A DNA stretch of 40,578 nt from Saprospiraceae bacterium. Lineage in GTDB: Bacteria; Bacteroidota; Bacteroidia; Chitinophagales; Saprospiraceae. This document shows, piece after piece, positions 8,544-16,263 of the stretch. The position numbers and the translations under genes were made by a program. How positions within the stretch are numbered: the stretch's first letter is position 1; each line of letters starts with the position of its first letter. Below the pieces are notes generated by a model. It had not been told where the DNA came from and searched no databases. It worked only from the letters and a program-made list of their open reading frames with translations. The stretch lies in the NCBI GenBank assembly GCA_020847425.1, contig JADLCC010000120.1:1-40578 (forward strand), written 5' to 3'.

Positions 8544-9185
8544 TTATTGACCTGCACCTTGCCATTTGCCATTTGCAAGCATAGTTGTCCGCCGAATATT
8601 GAATGTAGCACCTTGACTAACCATGCGAATTGCTGACTCAACCGATGTATATAGTTCTTCCGGCAACCAAGGACTAAGTACAATTTCCTTGATTAAAGAG
8701 TAGTCAAAGGGAAAAGACTTAGCCGTAAGATCTATATCCTCATTAACAATAAGACGAACCTCGCCTTCATCCCGAAATGCAAAGCGCTTTGTGAAGGGCA
8801 AGTTTTCGAGCGGGATTTTGTTTTGATCAGCCTTATCGAGCTTTAAATAATTGACTTTTTGAAAATCTGCTCCAATTGAATTGGCCCATTCCCGAAATGC
8901 TGGTTCGTGAAATTCGATGCGAACACCGGATATGTTACCTGCAAATACGTGCCAGTGATGGTAGGTAGCGGCGGAATTTGTCATACAAAGCGCAAGGACA
9001 GACTTGATACCCTTGTCTTTTTTGTATTTTTCGATAAAATAGGAGTCGTTTTTGTCATCCCATATCATTGGGCTCAAAAAAGTGATAGTCCTTGTTTGAA
9101 GTATATGTAAGAGCTGAGGCAATTGCGTGTAGCGCTTTAGACCTGCCATAGAAACTTTATTTTTATTTACATTAATTGTCTTCAA
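8544..9185 (-). CDS. DUF2971-like protein
   Basis: 213 aa; YTQLPQLLHILQTRTITFLSPMIWDDKNDSYF... SVLALCMTNSAATYHHWHVFAG... resembles DUF2971 organisation. Confidence 0.55.
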   Translation of the reverse strand: MKTINVNKNKVSMAGLKRYTQLPQLLHILQTRTITFLSPMIWDDKNDSYFIEKYKKDKGIKSVLALCMTNSAATYHHWHVFAGNISGVRIEFHEPAFREWANSIGADFQKVNYLKLDKADQNKIPLENLPFTKRFAFRDEGEVRLIVNEDIDLTAKSFPFDYSLIKEIVLSPWLPEELYTSVESAIRMVSQGATFNIRRTTMLANGKWQGAGQ

Positions 9186-9304
9186 TAGGAACGTCAGAAC
9201 TCATAAATTTAAATAAAACCCTCAAATTTGCATCAGAAATTTCAGTCTTCCAAATGTGCTCATCAATGACGTCTCCCATATATCCTGAGCGAGCGCAACA
9301 TAGG

Positions 9305-9321
9305 ATTCATGCAACAAAGCC
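9305..9321. repeat. Solo IS/MITE terminus ATTCATGCAACAAAGCC
   Basis: Exact 17-nt reverse complement of the left end (GGCTTTGTTGCATGAAT) of the MITE at 10255. Confidence 0.65.
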
Positions 9322-9338
9322 TCGGCCTGGGTTAAAGA

Positions 9339-10226
9339 TTAATTTCCGATGTCATATATATCATACATGCCCTTCTGATATAAAAACCGTCGTAAATCTT
9401 TTACATTTTTATTCTTGTTTACATTTGGAGTATTACCGGAACTTAACACAGGTGTAATACCCTTATAATGATAATGGTCAGAAAGAAAAGAATTACCAAA
9501 TTCCCAGAAGTCTTTATTTTGCAATGTGCCAGGTAATTGAACATCCACATTTCTAACAAGGCATTCATTGAAACTAAAATCATTGTATACTTGTATTTTA
9601 ATGCCAATATTAAAAACAGATCCAGGTATATTGAGTACTTCCCCAACAGAGTATTCACCTCCTAATTCAACTTTTACCGGTTCCTTACCAAGGCCAAACT
9701 TCAATCCACCCTTAGTTTGACTATTTAATGAACCAGAATCCCATACACCCTGAATTACAATATTGATATCTTGAAAGTACGCAAAGCTATGAATCGATTC
9801 TTTTTCAAGGATTACAGGTTTAGATATTGACAATCCTGGCGATAAACTTATTTTTTTATTATTTTTCATTACCCACGTTTCTGCGTTTGGCTCAACTAAA
9901 TAACACTCCTTTATAGAAGTATAATTTTTTTTAAAATTCATTTTTTTTGCGAAATTTATTTTTCTTTTTGAAATTGAAAAAGAAAAATAAATTTCGCCCA
10001 AAATAGATTCTGGAACATTTGACAATTGTTTTTGGTCAGATCGTAGGCCTTTTACCTCACTTGATACTCTATGTAAATCATCATCGAATACTATCACACT
10101 CCCCTCGTATCTAACCCTATCTTTCACGATCATTGTACCATCATCAACATCTTCTGGCTTAAATATTCCATTATTACTTGCGCCATTCATGCGGCGGTCA
10201 GTATATCTATTGTCTATTTTACCCAT
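9339..10226 (-). CDS. Hypothetical protein (295 aa)
   Basis: Long AT-rich ORF with no signal peptide; no family recognised. Confidence 0.65.
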   Translation of the reverse strand: MGKIDNRYTDRRMNGASNNGIFKPEDVDDGTMIVKDRVRYEGSVIVFDDDLHRVSSEVKGLRSDQKQLSNVPESILGEIYFSFSISKRKINFAKKMNFKKNYTSIKECYLVEPNAETWVMKNNKKISLSPGLSISKPVILEKESIHSFAYFQDINIVIQGVWDSGSLNSQTKGGLKFGLGKEPVKVELGGEYSVGEVLNIPGSVFNIGIKIQVYNDFSFNECLVRNVDVQLPGTLQNKDFWEFGNSFLSDHYHYKGITPVLSSGNTPNVNKNKNVKDLRRFLYQKGMYDIYDIGN

Positions 10227-10254
10227 TTTCCTTTTGATATTTAATTTTTAAAAC

Positions 10255-10390
10255 GGCTTTGTTGCATGAATAAATTTTCTTAGGCTTAGGCCCAGAATTG
10301 ATGGCGAAAATTTTAAAAAGCATTGTTATTTTGAAAACAATTTGGCGTATTCGAGGTTTTCGAAATAAAATTTATTCATGGAACAAAGCC
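10255..10390. mobile_element. MITE-like element (136 bp), IS5/IS903-type ends
   Basis: TIRs GGCTTTGTTGCATGAATAAATTTT (10255-10278) / AAAATTTATTCATGGAACAAAGCC (10367-10390), 23/24 match; 9-bp TSD TTTTAAAAC at 10246-10254 and 10391-10399; no ORF. Confidence 0.85.
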
Positions 10391-10406
10391 TTTTAAAACA
10401 TGTAAT

Positions 10407-13400
10407 TTAGTCAGTAATTGTCATAATTGAACCAGCTCCATTTTCCACAACCACCTTCCTCTCCGTATCCGGATCATCCCTTTCATCATTTAACAGCCGG
10501 GCCGCATAGCGGATATTTTCCAATTCCATTTTGCGTACTTCCGCTTGTACTTTCTTCACATCCACTGCACGGTGGAGGGCTTTGAAGTTCTCCAGTATTG
10601 GATGGGCGCCTGGCAGGGCCTCAATAAAGAGCGAACCAGTAGGGACGGTAATCACTTCACCCGGGCGAAGCGGGTCGGTGAGAATTTCTTTATACAGGTC
10701 TTTTAGTGCTGCTTCCACCTCACTGAAGCTATCACCAAGCGATTTTTTAAGACAACAATACAGTTGTTCAAACTCATCCAGCGTCCAGTTTCCGGGAGCG
10801 TCGGGGTCGAGCAATTGAAACTCGCTGTCCACATAGGGTGACATCATAAAGTCGGTAATCACATTGGATTTACGCAAAGGAAAAATCATATAATTACCCT
10901 TAAAACCCAGTAAAGTGTCTAATTCCGCGACTTCCTCCAGTGTTTTCTCCTCGACTGACACCACTGGAGAGAAGGTATACTCATACCGTGTTTTTTGCTG
11001 ATCATCGTCCAAGCCGTTGTTAACCACAGCATCAAAAACCGGTGAGGGGGATGGAGTGTTTTTTATTTTAAGGTTGTATTGCCCAGAGGTCGCCGTCAGG
11101 GCCGGCACTTTAGTATTGAATAGCCTGAAAAAGCGCTGATCCCGATGCTCCGAGCGCCAAATGGCCTGCATATAATGAAGGATATTGTCTTTGATATGGT
11201 TTTTAAGGCGCGCAATCAGCACCTCTTTTTCGTTGATGGCTTTTCGTTTTTCTGCCACTTGTTTAGTCAAACCGTTTAGCACGCCTATTTCGCCTTCCAA
11301 ACGCCCCATGAGCTCACGCCGCTCTCTTTCAGCGCGTTCAAAGGTGCTTTTAACGCCTTCCTGGCGGATACGGGTTGCTTCTTGAGGGTCGTCACCCGAG
11401 CCCATTCCTAAAAACTTCCCTGCTCCTTTTAATGCGCCCTCTCCGACATCCATAATTTTGCCAAGCACGGGTATATTGTCCCAAATGTCACGATCTTCTA
11501 CCAGGTTTGCTTCCTTATTAACGGCCGCCTGCATCAATCTGCTTAACCGCCCCGTTTCATCAGTAAAAAACTTCACATTCTGACGCAAATCGCGGACAAC
11601 TTTGCGCTGTTCCTTGACAGTTTTTTCTATCTCTGACAGCATGAGTTGATCCCCCCGGATAGACATGATACAATCAAAGGCATAGGAAAAACTATCATCC
11701 ATAAGCACCCGACGAATCGTCCAATCATTTGTCATGATCCAGTCGTCGTCTATTTCATGAGGCGCTGGCATTTCCTGTGCAACAAAAATGACTGGTCGCA
11801 TACGGTGCAGCCTTTCATTAATCCTGAACTGGCGTTGCAGGTCGTAAAACAAATAGGTTACGGTTAGTTCATCATTTGGATTGGAGATTTCGCCGGACTC
11901 GGTTATTTCTGACTCATAATATGAATCAGTGGAAATTTCCACCCGGCGTTCATTTTTGAATTCTTGTGCAGATTTTACTACAGCCTCCCTAAATTCCTTT
12001 TTCGTTTGATTGGACTCCCGCTGTGCCTCCATGTTCATATTTGTACCAACAGATATTCCCATTTTCATTGCTTCCCCAAACGGCATCTCAAATTCCCCTG
12101 ATGTGTTCATAGAGAAAGCCGTTTTATTAAAGGCCTTATTCACAATCTCAGCCTCTGCTCTGTTGGTATCAGAGCTATCAGTCTTGGTAATACGCAAATT
12201 ATCCTCCATCTCCTTTTGGGAGCGGGTCTTCTTTACTACAGTTTTCGCATTATACCTTCGCACCTCCTTGGGCGCCAGTGGAATGGTCTTTACCAATTCC
12301 CCAACCTGATAATTCAATGGATCCCATCGTTGTCGATAAGTTAATACCACGCCATAATTGATGCTGCGTTCGGTACTATTAGCTGCAAAGTAGGTAAAAG
12401 AGTACTTCGTTTTTAGTTTCTTTTTCAACTCTTCGGCCAGTTCCGCTGCTTTTTGAAAGCGGTCAAAATCGGTCTTGAGCGTTTGTTTCTCTTCAATCTG
12501 TTCCAGGGCATTATCAATTATCCGTTGGCCTTTACGCCGAAGAAAGGCAATTACTTCATAGCCCTGATTATTTAATAAATGTTCTGCGGATATATAAGGA
12601 ACATTTGTTAGCTTATTTCCATTAACAGCAAGATCTTTATCGAGATCGGATTGCAAAAAAAGTAACCATTCAGATGCTGCTGCATCCTTAATTTCTGTAT
12701 ATTTTCCTAAAATAAGAATAGCTATTTTTTCCACCACCACACGTTCGTTATATGACAATTGAGGCCACACTGCTACTGCATCCGGAAACTCGAAAATAAC
12801 CTCTCTGGAGGGCTGGGAATTTGCATCCTTTGCTGGTCCCATTAAGACAAATTGGTTGGCGGATTGTACCTTTTTCACCGTATCCCAGAGATTGGTCTTA
12901 GGGGTGGATCCTACACCCACTAACTCATTATAAAGTGCCTCCCCGTCCTCCAGAATACCGGCATCTGTAGCTTCCGACCAAACATGCTCGAATGCCATCG
13001 TAATCCGATGAAAATCAAAGTATGCAGGAACATCGGCAGGGCCTTTTCGTAGCTCCAGATCACTTATTGTAGTTCCTATCTGTTCCGGATTTGCTCTATG
13101 CAGGGTATCAACACCAACGTTTACAATACCCTCTGGGGAAGTCGCTAGTTCCATTTGTTTGGCAATATATAAAGGAACATCACCAGTTTGTGCCGGGGTG
13201 TCTTGCATTTCATTTGTATCTGAATTACTTGTATTTGAGGGTTCATTGTCTGGGTCTTCGAAAAACTTACATTCAAAATCACCTTTTGCAGACTGTTTAC
13301 ATAATTTGACTGTAGGATGATCCATCAGAAAATCGTTCCCCGATCCGTCATCATTAGTACCCCCAAAAAGTTTCGGCAAAATCTCCTGCTCGATAATATC

Positions 13401-14285
13401 TTCTGGTAAAATGTACATATCTGTTTCTGGATCAAGGTATTCCTGATAGTTTTGGATTTGATCCTTGGTCAAATAAATAAACCCAGATGAGAAAGGTTTC
13501 TTCTGTGTTTGCTGGTTGATTCGATCTTTCAACTGTTGTTTTAGTGATTTTTCAGTTTTGTCGGACACACTATCTCCATCGGCTACGAAGTATTTACTAT
13601 TTCGAAAAGCCTTTGGCAGTTTTGAAATATCTTCTTTAATCTTTGAAGTAAAACTGGCATCACGCTCAATCACATGCTTCTCATGCTCTACATCAATATA
13701 TTTTTGTAAAATGGCCTTCCGGCTATCATAAAGAGCTTTGTTTTTTATCAGACTCCCTTCCAGCAGGCTTATACTATTTGCTGGTGCAATGGGATTACTC
13801 GTCCCGGGGACTTCCAGTCCTGCCCTTTCTAATTGGTCAGCAGCTATCTGAATTAAATAGTTTTCAATTCTACCCGCATTTTGCCTGATCTCTGTAGAAA
13901 CAAAAAGCAACTGATCTTTTGACGATGCACCGGCTCTCTCCGGAGCTAACACTATCAAAAGCAAATCAGGTCTTTTTTCGTCTTCATTTCGTACCCGAAA
14001 TTCAGTGTCCTCATATTGAAGTGTAAAAGCACCATTACCATCCGTCAGAACAGAGCCAATACGATCGCCCAACCCTTCAGGAAAGTGTGTCGGCCCCTGA
14101 GCAGGGTTGTTTTGAATTGCAAGCGGAGTGCTTGTTGACGGGTTGCCTTCGATTAAAATACTAGTGGCTGTTTCCCCAGTACGACTATCAGGATCAACAT
14201 CGTAAATGACAACCAAAAGATTGGAAAGACCCATTCCAGATTCTTTTAATACAATTTTACCAGTTACCGTATTCATGCGATTCAA
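10407..14285 (-). CDS. Large hypothetical protein (1292 aa), N-terminal transthyretin-like/CarboxypepD_reg-like module and long coiled-coil
   Basis: N-term TVTGKIVLKESGMGLSNLLVVIYD...GSVLTDGNGAFTLQYED; coiled-coil EIEKTVKEQRKVVRDLRQNVKFF... and ERERRELMGRLEGEIGVLNGLTKQVAEKRKAINEKEV; no signal peptide. Confidence 0.75.
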   Translation of the reverse strand: MNRMNTVTGKIVLKESGMGLSNLLVVIYDVDPDSRTGETATSILIEGNPSTSTPLAIQNNPAQGPTHFPEGLGDRIGSVLTDGNGAFTLQYEDTEFRVRNEDEKRPDLLLIVLAPERAGASSKDQLLFVSTEIRQNAGRIENYLIQIAADQLERAGLEVPGTSNPIAPANSISLLEGSLIKNKALYDSRKAILQKYIDVEHEKHVIERDASFTSKIKEDISKLPKAFRNSKYFVADGDSVSDKTEKSLKQQLKDRINQQTQKKPFSSGFIYLTKDQIQNYQEYLDPETDMYILPEDIIEQEILPKLFGGTNDDGSGNDFLMDHPTVKLCKQSAKGDFECKFFEDPDNEPSNTSNSDTNEMQDTPAQTGDVPLYIAKQMELATSPEGIVNVGVDTLHRANPEQIGTTISDLELRKGPADVPAYFDFHRITMAFEHVWSEATDAGILEDGEALYNELVGVGSTPKTNLWDTVKKVQSANQFVLMGPAKDANSQPSREVIFEFPDAVAVWPQLSYNERVVVEKIAILILGKYTEIKDAAASEWLLFLQSDLDKDLAVNGNKLTNVPYISAEHLLNNQGYEVIAFLRRKGQRIIDNALEQIEEKQTLKTDFDRFQKAAELAEELKKKLKTKYSFTYFAANSTERSINYGVVLTYRQRWDPLNYQVGELVKTIPLAPKEVRRYNAKTVVKKTRSQKEMEDNLRITKTDSSDTNRAEAEIVNKAFNKTAFSMNTSGEFEMPFGEAMKMGISVGTNMNMEAQRESNQTKKEFREAVVKSAQEFKNERRVEISTDSYYESEITESGEISNPNDELTVTYLFYDLQRQFRINERLHRMRPVIFVAQEMPAPHEIDDDWIMTNDWTIRRVLMDDSFSYAFDCIMSIRGDQLMLSEIEKTVKEQRKVVRDLRQNVKFFTDETGRLSRLMQAAVNKEANLVEDRDIWDNIPVLGKIMDVGEGALKGAGKFLGMGSGDDPQEATRIRQEGVKSTFERAERERRELMGRLEGEIGVLNGLTKQVAEKRKAINEKEVLIARLKNHIKDNILHYMQAIWRSEHRDQRFFRLFNTKVPALTATSGQYNLKIKNTPSPSPVFDAVVNNGLDDDQQKTRYEYTFSPVVSVEEKTLEEVAELDTLLGFKGNYMIFPLRKSNVITDFMMSPYVDSEFQLLDPDAPGNWTLDEFEQLYCCLKKSLGDSFSEVEAALKDLYKEILTDPLRPGEVITVPTGSLFIEALPGAHPILENFKALHRAVDVKKVQAEVRKMELENIRYAARLLNDERDDPDTERKVVVENGAGSIMTITD

Positions 14286-14430
14286 AAGGATTTAGATTCG
14301 TTAAAATATTATTTTAGATTCTTTATTACGAGTCAGTGAAAATTAACAAAAGACCCATTCCGCAAAGGGTTTGAATGCATATTTTCCTACTATTCAAAAA
14401 TCAGCAGATTGTGCAATTTTTGCGCGTGCC

Positions 14431-15120
14431 TCAACAAAATAGGACATCGAGCCCAATTCGTTTTTTTACCAGTTTATTTTTTGTGCCACATTTCAATAAC
14501 ATTCGTTCGTAATCCTTGCCCGGCGCAGCATTGGTTTCGTCAAAATAATCTCCGATGCGAAGCCGAATGACAAAATGTATGTTGTTCTCTTTCAGAAACT
14601 TAAACCATTCCTTACCAATATATTCCCGATCTGCAAGCAGGGTCATCCCTTCCAGATTGAACAAGGCAAATGCTGAGGTGAACATCGCTTTTCGCTCCGA
14701 TTGACTTGACGCTCCGATCTTTGCCAACTGCACCCAATAAATCGGAACCGCTACCGATCCTACCAACACACTCAGCACCAAGTAATGAACTTTCGCTTCC
14801 CCAATCGTCCAACTCGTTCCGTCCATAACCAGTGTTTTGAATCCCAAACCGCGTAGAAATCTCAGATTATGCCGCACCAAATCCCGGAAAAGCGCCTCGT
14901 TGTCGCTCCAATCCTGAAAAAACCGGATCAAGCGTTTGTAATGACTATCTGCTTTGGTGGTCTCCTTTTCCAAAACTCCGCCGACGAAGTCCTTCATCTT
15001 ATAAAGGTTCACCGTGCGGGCCAGTGGAAGCAGACAGGCCAAAAGCCAAACATTTTTTACGGCCCCTAAGCCGTAGGTTTCGTACAGTTCACTAAATTTG
15101 CGTAGATGTGGCGGAAGCAT
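14431..15120 (-). pseudogene. IS4-family transposase, C-terminally truncated
   Basis: VMDGTSWTIGEAKVHYLVLSV... LLADREYIGKEWFKFLKENNIHFVIRLR; ends at a stop where the IS4 C-terminal catalytic E region should follow. Confidence 0.75.
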
Positions 15121-15250
15121 TGATTATCATTTCTTTAGCAAACACGAAGATCGGCTTTCGCCACCTTTTTTCAAAAATGTCCAGTAGCGTGGAGAACAAC
15201 ATGTTTGCTAACAGCAGTGTAAAAATTGTTGAAATGATAATTTTTTTCAT
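15092..15250 (-). other. Short ORF (52 aa, MKKIIISTIFTLLLANMLFSTLLDIFEKRW...) overlapping the transposase start
   Basis: Signal-peptide or TM-like N-terminus; overlaps the transposase N-terminus in another frame. Confidence 0.3.
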
Positions 15251-15374
15251 GATTTAAGATGTTAGTTTTGAATTCGAGTCAATAGTATTTCCATTCGCTT
15301 TTAAGTCAGATTCCTCTGCCGCCAGCTGTTACTATTATATCCACCGATTTTTTTAAACTCACTATCCGCGACAC

Positions 15375-16253
15375 CTAGGAACAAATCCATAATTGCCCGG
15401 TCTCCTTATCATACTCCAACCGCCCCTCCCCGTTTTGTTGGACCATGCTTTCACGCACCCCTTTGAAAGAAAGCACCTGAGGCGTATTTTTCGCCAATTC
15501 CGGCTGCCAATACTTCTGAAAACTATTGAAAATATAATTCGTGTATTCATTTTGAAGAAGATGAACTCCCGGTACCCGCTCGAAGACTATCCCGCTGGCC
15601 GACAAAAAATCCAGTACTTTGGATATGGTAATCAGGTAAATCGCCTTTACCCGATCGGATGTAAAACACTCCAGTAGTTTCGCATAAAGCTGGTTGGTGA
15701 TGAATTTTAAAAACAAATTCACAACTGCCCTGTCGGTCGGAGACAATACGTACTTATAATCAAAAACCGGGTTAAACACCAGCGTATTGATATAACCGAC
15801 CTTGTCGATATTCTCCGGATCAAGTACGGGGGCCATGTCGTAAATCTGAAAGATTTCACTATCGGCTCCTTTTTGTCCAGACAAGGAGGCCAACAACACC
15901 CGTTTACTGCCGCACTTGACATACACGCCGATAGTATAGGCATTCTGCAATTTGGGTTTACATACATCCTTTGAACGTCCGTAACGTTTGGAGTAGGCCT
16001 TATTCGTAAAGGAATCCAGCGCCTGCAAGTCTTCCGTATTTTCTATACTGTCCGTTATTATACTACCTGTACTTATTATCAATGTATCAGACCCGAAATA
16101 TTTCCGCACTATTTTTCGAAACCTCGGGGCATAGTTCATTTTGTTAAATTCGACAACGAAAGCGTTCGTGGAAAAATCCAACATGACTTCCCCACCGGAA
16201 ATTCTGGATTGCACCAGGCGCCGTTTCAAGGCAAAACTGTCTATTCGATTCAT
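15375..16253 (-). CDS. Hypothetical protein, possible GNAT/N-acyltransferase-like fold
   Basis: Start MNRIDSFALKRR at 16253; ...DKVGYINTLVFNPVFDYKY...; stop/start spacing to the upstream E1 gene is very tight. Confidence 0.6.
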   Translation of the reverse strand: MNRIDSFALKRRLVQSRISGGEVMLDFSTNAFVVEFNKMNYAPRFRKIVRKYFGSDTLIISTGSIITDSIENTEDLQALDSFTNKAYSKRYGRSKDVCKPKLQNAYTIGVYVKCGSKRVLLASLSGQKGADSEIFQIYDMAPVLDPENIDKVGYINTLVFNPVFDYKYVLSPTDRAVVNLFLKFITNQLYAKLLECFTSDRVKAIYLITISKVLDFLSASGIVFERVPGVHLLQNEYTNYIFNSFQKYWQPELAKNTPQVLSFKGVRESMVQQNGEGRLEYDKETGQLWICS

Positions 16254-16263
16254 TTCGGGGTCG

